Shown here: piece by piece, positions 1 to 6,384 of the stretch
Numbering within the stretch: the stretch's first letter is position 1
Layout: the number at the start of each line of letters is the position of its first letter
Origin: G020350405 sp964513655
GTDB lineage: Bacteria > Planctomycetota > Phycisphaerae > Sedimentisphaerales > Anaerobacaceae
Direction: 5' to 3'
DNA: 15,879 nucleotides
Assembly (NCBI GenBank): GCA_964513655.1
Contig: CAZENQ010000068.1
Location: 1 to 15,879 of the forward strand
Notes under the pieces: generated by a model
What the model saw: the letters and a program-made list of their open reading frames with translations, nothing else
What the model was told of the DNA's origin: nothing
The model's database searches: none
Made by a program: the position numbers and the translations under genes

Positions 1-371
1 TGCGACACTTTCCTCCAAGATATACACTAGTTTAAATAGTGTATATTGCGCGCCGGCCCCAACTCCGCCACTCCTTCGCCCCTCCAAACCCCCCATTTTA
101 ACGCTAAATTTTTCGTAAATTTTCAAACGTTTTACACATTTCGCACACTTATTCGAGCGCAATTCCACCCCTTTTTGTAAGTTTCTATTCACTTTTTGTA
201 ATTTTTCACACTTTGAAACACTTTTAAAAACCCCCAATCCCCGTTTTTCGCCCAAAAACAAGGGTGACCCCGCACCTGACAAATTCCCAACCCCCATTTT
301 TAACCCAAAATCAAGGCTGCAATTCCTTCTGCCCTCTCACTTCTCACTTGAAATCCCACGCCCTTAATAAC
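1..371. other. Intergenic stretch, no gene seen
   Basis: I see no coding frame with protein-like character in this stretch, which lies beyond the 3' end of the phosphotransferase gene. It starts with a perfect AT-rich inverted repeat at 20-46. From about 90 to 260 it is low-complexity DNA made of C-runs and T-runs with recurring words such as CTTTTTGTAA (171-180; without the leading C at 192-200) and TTCACACTTT (205-214). Some of these words recur in inverted orientation at 3032-3094, upstream of the kinase gene. No intrinsic terminator for the phosphotransferase gene could be recognised. Confidence 0.6.
20..46. repeat. Perfect inverted repeat, 10-base arms
   Basis: ATATACACTA (20-29) and TAGTGTATAT (37-46) are exact reverse complements separated by the 7-base spacer GTTTAAA. 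There is no T-run behind it, so it is not a typical terminator. It could be an operator or a cruciform-forming site for a gene outside the window. A 9-base piece of the arm (AGTGTATAT) recurs at 3432-3440 in front of the isochorismatase-like gene. Confidence 0.75.
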
Positions 372-1403
372 TCATTGATGCGCAATAGCTTGCGCCAATT
401 TATCCCGGCCCTTATCTATCCACTCCGACTTACGCTGAATCATCTTCAAAAAACCCAACCCGCTCAAATGACCAAAAAATCCCGTCGCCGCCACCGGCAG
501 TATCGCCTCCGCTATCATCGTCTCTATCATCAAATCCAGCAGCGAATCCAACCTATCTCCTTGTATATCAATGACTTGCCGATACCCACTCAGAAACTGA
601 ACAAGCTTCGCCTGGTCAAGATAATCCGGCCAATCTGACGGATTGGGCCGATTACCTACTATCGAAAACTGAAGCATTCCGTTCGCCAGGTCAGTTACCC
701 TCGGAGCCAGCTTTACAGAGTCAAAATCAAGCACTGCAGTAAGTTTACCCTCGTTAAAAAGCATATTTCCAGGGTGCCAGTCACCGTGCACAACCTGCTC
801 GCGCCACGAATCGAACCCAAGCTCGCTTATACGAACGCTAGAAGCGTTATAAAGGACCATCAATGCCTCGGCCGTCTGTTGCAGTTTCTTGCCCGGTGTG
901 GCACCTTTTTGCGTTCCGGTCGTTCTCAGGTGCCTGCGAACGATGGTCGAATCGTGGAAACTGCCCTTCGGCAGATTGGTCTGGCTGGCAAAATCAGTCA
1001 AATACTCGTGAAATCTGGCCAATTGCCTGCCAGTATCAACAGTGGCCTCGGCTGAGCCGTCGTAGCGATAGCCGGTAACGAACTGGAAAAGCTCGTAAAT
1101 GTGATGGTTTAGCTGCAGTACCGTATCATTCTGGTCGCGGGTAGTAACGAGGTTGGTAACGGGAAAATCCTTGCCCACCAGGTGATTCTGGACAGCGTGC
1201 GCAAAGTTGACGCGGTAAAGGTCGTCTTTTCCCTTCGGCCGGCGCTTCAAAAGGAACTTGCCCTGCTCGGAGATAATGACCATTTTCGGTGCGCGCCTGC
1301 TGCCTGCGGTTAGGTGCTTTACCTGATGGATTACACCTATGTCGTAATGACTGAGGACCTGTGCGAGTTCCTCTGACGAAAAATGTGCGCCGCCTCTGGG
1401 CAT
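372..1403 (-). CDS. APH-family small-molecule phosphotransferase
   Basis: This is a protein-kinase-like phosphotransferase of the aminoglycoside phosphotransferase / homoserine kinase II / choline kinase superfamily. These enzymes transfer the ATP gamma-phosphate to a small alcohol or amine. Visible features are an N-lobe with the KFLLKRR strand (probable ATP-binding Lys), the catalytic loop HGDWHPGNML (His206, Asp208, Asn213) and the metal-binding LDFDSVK (Asp226, Asp228). I chose the ATG at 1403 (343 residues) because GGAG lies 9 bases before it; a TTG at 1418 in the same frame has no such site. A likely promoter lies at 1455-1483. The gene is downstream of the Ser/Thr kinase in the same direction with a gap of about 150 bases. 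The substrate cannot be read from the sequence. An aminoglycoside-resistance role is not implied, because the family is broad and homoserine kinase-like members are common. Confidence 0.85.
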   Translation of the reverse strand: MPRGGAHFSSEELAQVLSHYDIGVIHQVKHLTAGSRRAPKMVIISEQGKFLLKRRPKGKDDLYRVNFAHAVQNHLVGKDFPVTNLVTTRDQNDTVLQLNHHIYELFQFVTGYRYDGSAEATVDTGRQLARFHEYLTDFASQTNLPKGSFHDSTIVRRHLRTTGTQKGATPGKKLQQTAEALMVLYNASSVRISELGFDSWREQVVHGDWHPGNMLFNEGKLTAVLDFDSVKLAPRVTDLANGMLQFSIVGNRPNPSDWPDYLDQAKLVQFLSGYRQVIDIQGDRLDSLLDLMIETMIAEAILPVAATGFFGHLSGLGFLKMIQRKSEWIDKGRDKLAQAIAHQ

Positions 1404-1454
1404 AAATCTTTGCTCCAAAACGTGGTAATTTCAGAAAATAGCAGCCGTCGCGTA

Positions 1455-1483
1455 ATAATTGCGGCTGAGGTCGGATTAGTCAA
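1455..1483 (-). promoter_or_regulatory. Candidate sigma70-type promoter of the phosphotransferase gene
   Basis: On the minus strand TTGACT (1478-1483) is followed after 17 bases by AATTAT (1455-1460). They match the consensus at 5/6 and 4/6 positions. The expected start of transcription near 1448 would give a leader of about 45 bases containing the GGAG in front of the ATG at 1403. It suggests the gene can be expressed separately from the upstream kinase. Confidence 0.45.
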
Positions 1484-1551
1484 TGAAAATATGGCTAAAT
1501 GCTTTCGCAGCAATGATTTTAATTTATTTTGAGGTGTCAAATGTCGGCAGG

Positions 1552-2859
1552 CTAAGACAAAAGGAGAATGATGACCAAAACTAATATTGCCGAAAGCGCA
1601 CCTAAAACAAAGACCGCGATGCGGTAATTTGTAACGGTATCTTCTCTGTAGGCCTGCTCCTCGTCCTCTACAGCCGCACCAACTTCAAGCTGTTCCAGCA
1701 TGGAAACATCGAACCTTTTGTGGGCCCTTATGGGCGGCTGGCCATCCCGAACAGTTATCAAATCTTCAAGAAGTTCCTGGACGCTGTTGTAGCGGTCTTC
1801 TTTATTCTTGGCCATCATAACTTCGATGACTTCGGAGACTCCGGCGGAGAGGGCAGTGTTTATATGGTCCGGCGGAATAAGCTCCTCTTTTAGATGCTTT
1901 CTCATGACATCGGATGGGTCATCGGCCATAAAGGGCACCCGGCCGGTGACCATGTGGTAGAACGTAGAGCCGAGGCCGTAGATGTCGGCCCTTTCGTCGA
2001 TGTCGATTTTGCCTCGGATTTGCTCGGGCGCGATATAATAGGGCGTGCCGTAAGCTTTGCCTGCCTCGCTCTTGGCGGCTTCCAGATCGGTGGTTTCGCG
2101 GGCCAGACCCATATCGGCGAGTTTCACCACGCCGGCAGTGTTTATCATTATGTTCTTGGGCTTGACGTCGCGGTGGATAAGTCCGACGGAGTGGGCGTGA
2201 AGGAGTGCACGAGCGACCTGAATGACTATATCGAGGGCCTCCTCCTCGCCGAAAACCTTACCTTCCGAGAGGTCATCGTACAAGGTCTTTCCTTCGACAT
2301 ATTCCATGACGAAATAGTGATAGCCGCCTGCCTCGCCGACATCGAAGGCCTGTACTATATTGTTGTGGTTTAGTTTTGCGGCGGCCTGACCTTCTTTGTA
2401 AAAACGCTCCACGTATTCGGGATTTTCGGTGAAACGCTTGGGCAGGACCTTTATTGCGACAGTGCGGTTGAGACTTAACTGCTTTGCCTTGTAGACGATG
2501 GCCATTGCGCCGGCGCCGAGCTTGCCGAGTATTTTGTAGCCTGGGATCTGGTGGGCGGCGGCCTTGGTTTCCTTGATGCTCTTTTTTAGCCTTTCGGCCT
2601 GCGTGTTGGTGAGGTAGCCGAGGTTAATCATGAGGTCTTTGAGCATTACGGGGGTATCTTTGCGGCGGGATTTGAGCTCCTCAATTGAGCGGCCCAGTTC
2701 TGCGTCCGTGCAGAGGCCGAACTCTACGGCCATTTTGCCGAATACCGTGTCGTAACTTGTTTCGTCCTTTGGCATTAGCGTTCTCGCTGATTCTGCTGGC
2801 ACGACCTCCTGAACGGCCGGTCCGTCGGCTGGTGCGGATCCATAGGGATAATACTCCAA
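1552..2859 (-). CDS. Membrane-anchored Ser/Thr protein kinase (PknB-like) with N-terminal helical domain
   Basis: This is a Hanks-type Ser/Thr kinase of 435 residues. Residues 35-100 form a charged helical region (starting FGKMAVEFGL) of a kind I associate with planctomycete kinases, somewhat like a GspE/MshE N-terminal domain. The kinase domain runs from about 108 to 370. Its motifs are the glycine loop GAGAMAIV (116-122), catalytic-lysine motif VAIK (Lys137), HRDVKPKN (Asp231, Asn236), DMG in place of DFG (Asp249 kept), and GTPYYIAPEQ. One transmembrane helix (413-434) ends the protein, so the kinase faces the cytoplasm and no extracellular PASTA-type sensor is present. The start is uncertain. 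The TTG at 2859 is the first in-frame start after a stop and lies only 8 bases from a good -10, which would make it nearly leaderless. The ATG at 2775, just before the conserved region, is the alternative. Confidence 0.92.
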   Translation of the reverse strand: MEYYPYGSAPADGPAVQEVVPAESARTLMPKDETSYDTVFGKMAVEFGLCTDAELGRSIEELKSRRKDTPVMLKDLMINLGYLTNTQAERLKKSIKETKAAAHQIPGYKILGKLGAGAMAIVYKAKQLSLNRTVAIKVLPKRFTENPEYVERFYKEGQAAAKLNHNNIVQAFDVGEAGGYHYFVMEYVEGKTLYDDLSEGKVFGEEEALDIVIQVARALLHAHSVGLIHRDVKPKNIMINTAGVVKLADMGLARETTDLEAAKSEAGKAYGTPYYIAPEQIRGKIDIDERADIYGLGSTFYHMVTGRVPFMADDPSDVMRKHLKEELIPPDHINTALSAGVSEVIEVMMAKNKEDRYNSVQELLEDLITVRDGQPPIRAHKRFDVSMLEQLEVGAAVEDEEQAYREDTVTNYRIAVFVLGALSAILVLVIILLLS

Positions 2860-2867
2860 AACCGCTA

Positions 2868-2895
2868 ATTATGTTTCAAATAAAAGGGTTGTCAA
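2868..2895 (-). promoter_or_regulatory. Strong-looking promoter of the Ser/Thr kinase gene
   Basis: Read on the minus strand, a perfect -35 TTGACA (2890-2895) is followed after 16 bases by CATAAT (2868-2873, 5/6 of the -10 consensus). Transcription would begin about 2859-2862, almost exactly at the proposed TTG start codon. The message is therefore either leaderless or is translated from a later in-frame start. Confidence 0.6.
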
Positions 2896-3508
2896 AGAAA
2901 AAATGTCCGTCTATTGAGGTAAAATCGACTTTTTTGGGGTGTGGGTTTAGCGGTTTCGGGGTGGGTATTTGCGCAAATCTGCGCAAGTTTTCACACCAAG
3001 CGCGCAAGTTTGTTCAAAAAGGCGCGCTACAACGTTTGAAAACATTAGAAAACACTCGCAAAACGCTCAAAAGTGTGAAGGAAGCTTACAAAAACATGTG
3101 CCTTTTGAGGGATTTTTTTTGACTGGCGCCGCGCGAATTTGCGGTTTGGCTCGGCCGGCTACGTGGCTGGGAAAGACTCAAAACTCCAGACCCAAGACAC
3201 AAGAGTGGATATGGCCTCGTAACTGGTGCAAAGGTGCTGAATCTGATGTGAAGATGAGAGTTGCGGGTTGAGTGGGAAGGTTCGTGGTTGGCAGATGGGG
3301 GAGTAAATCATGGCGTTCAAGATGCCAAGATTCAAAGTGAAAAATAGAGCCGAAATTGGGCTAAAAGAGGGGGTACAGGGTATTTTCGCCCCCGAAATCA
3401 GGAATATCCCAATGACCAAAAAAGTTCATCGAGTGTATATTATAAATAGGATTATAGGACGTATAGGCCTTAAAGATTAGGCCTGCAAGATTAAAGGGCA
3501 ATTATGAA
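2896..3508. other. Divergent intergenic region, no gene seen
   Basis: About 610 bases lie between the kinase promoter and the start of the plus-strand isochorismatase-like gene. Short open frames on both strands have no protein-like character. The part from 2960 to 3100 has repeated GCGCAA words (2971, 2981 and 3002), a 10-base palindrome TTTGCGCAAA (2968-2977), and words shared with 120-214. A run of eight T at 3112-3119 is not preceded by an evident hairpin. Near 3432-3447 an AT-rich stretch (AGTGTATATTATAAAT) could hold the -10 of the plus-strand gene. Nothing more can be assigned. Confidence 0.55.
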
Positions 3509-4174
3509 ATGATTTTGCAATTGCTCAAAAAGCAGAGGCGGCAGATACTAATCGATATCGATACGCAAAGAGATTTTCTATTAGGCTGCGGCAGCGCATC
3601 TGTAAGGAACCACAAGAAGGTCCTGGCGAATGTTCGGAGGGTAATGGCATGGGCAAGACACAGCGATGTGCGGATAATCTCGACGTGCGAGGTCCATCGG
3701 AACAATAACGGCTACAGCGCGACAGACTACTGTCTTGACGGTACGCCGGGGCAAAAAAAGATACGGTACACGATACTGAGCAAGCGTGTGAGCTTTGCGG
3801 CGGACAGCAATACGGACCTGCCGGTAGATTTGCTGTGGCGGAACAGACAGATTATCTTTAACAAGCGGTGCGCGGACCCGTTCGAGGAACCCCGGATAGA
3901 GAGAGCGCTTAGCGAGGTGGAGGCAGATGAATTTATTGTGATGGGGGCAGCAGCGGAGGGTGCCGTAAAGGCAACAGTATTGGGGCTGCTGCGCCGAGGA
4001 AAGAAGGTCAGCGTTGTAGTTGACGCAGTGGGGCTGTATAAGAGAAGGGCAGCGAGACTGGCATTTCGAATTATGGAGACGATGGGGGCGAGATTGATTG
4101 ATACAAAGGAGCTTGCGGGGATTTCCCACCTGAGGGGGACAGGTATCTGCGGTTGTGCCATCTGTAGAGGATGA
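3509..4174 (+). CDS. Isochorismatase/nicotinamidase-fold protein lacking the catalytic Cys
   Basis: The 221-residue protein has the cysteine-hydrolase fold of nicotinamidases and isochorismatases. ILIDIDTQRDF carries the family Asp (Asp18), FNKRCADPF carries the family Lys (Lys119), and VMGAAAEGAVKAT corresponds to the usual GVATDYCVKAT block. In that block the nucleophilic Cys is replaced by Ala152, so ordinary amide hydrolysis by the Asp-Lys-Cys triad is not expected. The C-terminus carries a CxCxxC cluster (Cys214, 216, 219) that is not part of the standard fold and could bind metal. AAAGGG lies about 11 bases before the ATG at 3509; an ATG five bases earlier reaches a stop after two codons. 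It may be a non-catalytic binding protein, or an isochorismatase-type enzyme, since some of these lack the Cys. The substrate is unknown. Confidence 0.85.
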   Translation: MILQLLKKQRRQILIDIDTQRDFLLGCGSASVRNHKKVLANVRRVMAWARHSDVRIISTCEVHRNNNGYSATDYCLDGTPGQKKIRYTILSKRVSFAADSNTDLPVDLLWRNRQIIFNKRCADPFEEPRIERALSEVEADEFIVMGAAAEGAVKATVLGLLRRGKKVSVVVDAVGLYKRRAARLAFRIMETMGARLIDTKELAGISHLRGTGICGCAICRG

Positions 4175-4186
4175 GCGCATCAAGCG

Positions 4187-4214
4187 TATTTCATATCCAG
4201 TATTTCGTATCCAG
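4187..4214 (+). repeat. Two tandem copies of a 14-base unit
   Basis: TATTTCATATCCAG (4187-4200) is directly followed by TATTTCGTATCCAG (4201-4214), differing at one base. It starts 12 bases after the stop codon of the preceding gene. It is too short to call a minisatellite. Confidence 0.7.
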
Positions 4215-4406
4215 TCAGAGGAAAGCTTTGCCGAATTTTATGGGGGAGAGACCCTTGGTGGGGTAGGGGTTTGCCCTATGAAAGAAACAGGGTCAGACCT
4301 GATTTACAGTTTTGGCGGGGACATTATAATCAGGTTGTGAGGTTAAAGGTGATGGTTTGCTTTGCGAGGTCATAACGGCCGGGTAAGTTATTAAGGTACC
4401 GGACAA

Positions 4407-4655
4407 ATGCAGGTGGAGCCAGAGCACAAGAGGCGAATAGAGGAAATCATGGCGGAGACGAAATGCGAGAGCGGCCTTACGTGTCATAAATCGGAATTTG
4501 AGAACCTTTGCAAGGCAAGGGCGATCGGAAATGACAGCGTTCTTGAGTGCTCACACGAAAATACATGGGCGTGCAAATTCAGATTCAATATTGGACACAG
4601 CTGGTTCTGCACATGTCCCGTGAGGGTGTATCTGGGTGTAAAACTGGGTCTGTAG
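4407..4655 (+). CDS. Small seven-cysteine protein of unknown function
   Basis: This encodes 82 residues. The N-terminal third is charged and probably helical (EPEHKRRIEEIMAE), and it is followed by seven cysteines at 20, 26, 35, 48, 56, 68 and 70. Their spacing, with a CxC near the end, suggests a metal- or cluster-binding module. There is no signal peptide, so disulfides in the cytoplasm are less likely. I have the impression that similar short proteins occur in other Phycisphaerae genomes, but I cannot confirm this without a search. AAGG lies 11 bases before the ATG, a weak site. It lies 232 bases after the isochorismatase-like gene in the same direction. No function is proposed. Confidence 0.65.
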   Translation: MQVEPEHKRRIEEIMAETKCESGLTCHKSEFENLCKARAIGNDSVLECSHENTWACKFRFNIGHSWFCTCPVRVYLGVKLGL

Positions 4656-4670
4656 GCGGACCAGGTTTTG

Positions 4671-4708
4671 AGCGGCCCTCCTGGGCATCTGCCGGGTTAC
4701 GGGCCGCT
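4671..4708. repeat. GC-rich inverted repeat
   Basis: AGCGGCCC (4671-4678) and GGGCCGCT (4701-4708) are exact reverse complements with 22 bases between them. The position, 16 bases after the stop of the Cys-rich gene, fits a transcription-ending or RNA-protecting structure, but no T-run follows. Confidence 0.5.
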
Positions 4709-4820
4709 TGGAAAGGTCCTCGAAGTACTCCAGTACACCTGCGGCCGGGCGCGGACGCAAGCCTTGCATCTGCATCAAGATTGCTCGCTCAAAACGGGCT
4801 CGGAGGGGGCAGGGATTGCC

Positions 4821-4839
4821 CTTCGACTTCGCTCAGGAT
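4821..4839 (+). repeat. Dispersed-repeat-like string, copy 1
   Basis: CTTCGACTTCGCTCAGGAT here and CTTCGACTTGGCTCAGGAT at 8191-8209 differ at one of 19 bases. Both sit in non-coding DNA, which suggests an intergenic repeat family in this genome. Confidence 0.6.
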
Positions 4840-5073
4840 CTGCGCTGCGCTTCGAGAGGCAGTACAAGTACCTATGGCACAGGCAAGTGGTAGGGCAGAG
4901 AAAAAATAAGTGGGGCACGAAGGCTCTAAGGGAAATTTAGCCGCAGAGGGTACTGGCGGAAATTGGAAGAAATACGGTAAAAAGGCTATAGCGAGAGGGG
5001 AATATTCCCGATGTGGGTATGATGGCATGGGTGGAAAAAATGGTTTGGCTGGGGGCATCGAAAGAGGTGAAAT

Positions 5074-5493
5074 ATGCTTGATTTTTTCGGACCAAGTGAA
5101 AAAGCGGCGAAAGCCCAGATACTGATAGTCGACGATGAGCCTGGTGTGGCGCAGACGATGCAAGAGCGACTGGAGATGAGCGGATACGGGGTCATCACGG
5201 CCAGTAACGGCAAGGAAGGACTGGCGATGGCCGTGGAAGAAGAGCCCGATATTGTGCTACTTGATGTGAAGATGCCGGTGATGGATGGTTTCGAGATGCT
5301 TGAGGCTTTGCGGAAGGACCAGGAAGGCAAGAGCCGTGTGGTTATGATGGTAACTGTAAGCAGCGAAAAGGAGGACATCGCTCAGGCTGAGGCTTATGGT
5401 GTGGAGGATTATATTGTTAAGCCGTTTGAGTTGGGTGCGCTGGTAGAGAAGATCGAGGGAGTTCTCGAGCGTCGCAAGAGTGTTGCGAAATGA
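5074..5493 (+). CDS. Single-domain response regulator (CheY-like receiver)
   Basis: The protein has 139 residues and consists of one receiver domain (about 14-135) with no output domain. The acidic pair is Asp20/Asp21, the phosphoryl acceptor is Asp64 in LLDVKMP, the switch residue is Thr94, and the conserved Lys116 is in VKPF. It should be phosphorylated by a histidine kinase encoded elsewhere and act through protein-protein contacts. GAGGTG lies 4-5 bases before the ATG, which settles the start. It stands alone on the plus strand and converges on the methyltransferase gene that ends at 5563. The partner and process are unknown. Confidence 0.9.
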   Translation: MLDFFGPSEKAAKAQILIVDDEPGVAQTMQERLEMSGYGVITASNGKEGLAMAVEEEPDIVLLDVKMPVMDGFEMLEALRKDQEGKSRVVMMVTVSSEKEDIAQAEAYGVEDYIVKPFELGALVEKIEGVLERRKSVAK

Positions 5494-5544
5494 AAGTAAT
5501 CTAAACCGGCATTTCGTGATTAGTGGGTGGGGACTCGCTTGGCG

Positions 5545-5556
5545 AATTTCAGATTG
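5545..5556 (+). repeat. 12-base direct repeat at the distal edge of the R-M-like island
   Basis: AATTTCAGATTG occurs here, just past the end of the last island gene, and again in the same orientation at 8168-8179, just outside the controller operator. The first copy continues into a second partial copy, TCAGATTG (5563-5570). Confidence 0.6.
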
Positions 5557-5562
5557 CAAATC

Positions 5563-6354
5563 TCAGATTGGAAGAGCGGAGCTGTATTTTAGGCGGGAGA
5601 GGTTTTCGCTGGGTGTTGGTTTTCTAAATACAAATAAGTGTTCGTGCATGATTAGGTAGAACTTTTGAGCTTTGGCTTTGGGACGCCAGCGTTCGGTGAA
5701 GGCGCAGTTGTGCTGGACTTTGATGATATCTTCTTTTAAGACGAAGCCGACCTTTAAAAAACGCTGCATCACGTTAAAGGCGAGGGGGACGAAGTGCTTT
5801 CCCTTGCGGGTGTCGCCGATGAGTATGGCGCAGTATTTGTCGGGCTTTAGGACGCGGAATAGTTCGGCCGCGATTATCTCTATCTCATCGCAGAACTTTG
5901 GGAGGCTGCCTATATTGGAGAGGTCGCCTTCAACCTTTCCTTCGGAATACTTGATAATATTCATATATGGGGGATGGGTAAGTATAAGGTCGAAGGAATC
6001 ATCTTTTAGGAATGACAAATCCCGCGCATCCCCAATCTGGGCTTTCTGTTTGGTTGGGGGATGGTGTTTAAACCGCAGAGCGACCTCACTAAGCTTTACA
6101 GCTTCAGGGTTAATATCCAGGCCGAGGGCGTTTCTGGCCAATAGTTTGGTTTCGATAAGGGTCGTGCCAGCGCCGACCATAGGGTCGAGGATGGAATCGC
6201 CCTGCTCAGAATACATCTCTATTATGTTGCGGGCTATCTGTGGAGCGAAGTTGCCCCGGTATTTGGAATTGTGGGTGGCCCAATTGCCGCGATCTGGGAA
6301 GGACCAGACAGTTGTTACTTCTGATTTAAAATTTTGCAGTTTAAGTTTGTCCAC
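5563..6354 (-). CDS. DNA methyltransferase (N4-C / N6-A type), last gene of the R-M-like cluster
   Basis: This is a 263-residue SAM-dependent DNA methyltransferase. An N-terminal block WSFPDRGNWATH...GNFAPQIARNII (17-44) looks like motif X. The SAM-binding motif I is LDPMVGAGTTLIE (56-68), motif II is GLDINPEA, and motif III is around GDARDL. The catalytic motif IV is THPPY (126-130), a variant of S/DPPY. The order X-I-II-III-IV differs from the classical beta class, where IV precedes I. THPPY with an N-terminal SAM motif suggests exocyclic amino methylation (N4-cytosine or N6-adenine), but the product is not certain. The start is GTG at 6354; an in-frame TGA two codons upstream leaves no earlier start. 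It follows the unknown 190-codon gene by 30 bases and is presumably co-transcribed with the D12 methyltransferase. Confidence 0.88.
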   Translation of the reverse strand: MDKLKLQNFKSEVTTVWSFPDRGNWATHNSKYRGNFAPQIARNIIEMYSEQGDSILDPMVGAGTTLIETKLLARNALGLDINPEAVKLSEVALRFKHHPPTKQKAQIGDARDLSFLKDDSFDLILTHPPYMNIIKYSEGKVEGDLSNIGSLPKFCDEIEIIAAELFRVLKPDKYCAILIGDTRKGKHFVPLAFNVMQRFLKVGFVLKEDIIKVQHNCAFTERWRPKAKAQKFYLIMHEHLFVFRKPTPSENLSRLKYSSALPI

Positions 6355-6384
6355 AACTCAGCAGCAATAAATAGCATTTTCAGC

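Larger units (their letters stand above)
4656..5073. other. Repeat-rich intergenic region, no gene seen
   Basis: About 420 bases lie between the small Cys-rich gene and the response regulator gene. I see no credible coding frame; the open frames here are arginine/serine-rich and have no ribosome site. Recognisable pieces are an 8-base inverted repeat at 4671/4701, a small palindrome GTACTCCAGTAC near 4724-4735, a dispersed-repeat-like string at 4821-4839, and a 12-base palindrome GGGAATATTCCC at 4998-5009, about 65 bases before the response regulator. Confidence 0.55.

Noticed and set aside
1894..2373. Open frame of 159 codons on the plus strand
   Set aside because: It is antisense to the conserved kinase domain, whose motifs are all in the minus-strand frame.
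3581..4183. Minus-strand open frame of 200 codons
   Set aside because: It is a shadow of the isochorismatase-fold gene, with Cys/Pro/His-rich composition and no start signals.
4155..4340. 61-codon plus-strand frame after the isochorismatase-like gene
   Set aside because: It overlaps the preceding gene end, has no ribosome site and is built partly from the 14-base tandem repeat.
4547..4909. Arg/Ser/Ala-rich frames in the GC-rich gap
   Set aside because: They cover inverted repeats and the dispersed-repeat string, and overlap the end of the Cys-rich gene. I consider them non-coding.
4910..5125. 71-codon plus-strand frame before and into the response regulator
   Set aside because: It is Gly/Lys-rich, overlaps the start of a well-supported gene in another frame, and has no family similarity.
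5486..5516. Inverted repeat CGAAATG/CATTTCG at the end of the response regulator gene
   Set aside because: It is AT-rich with a 17-base loop and no T-run, so it is too weak to call a terminator.
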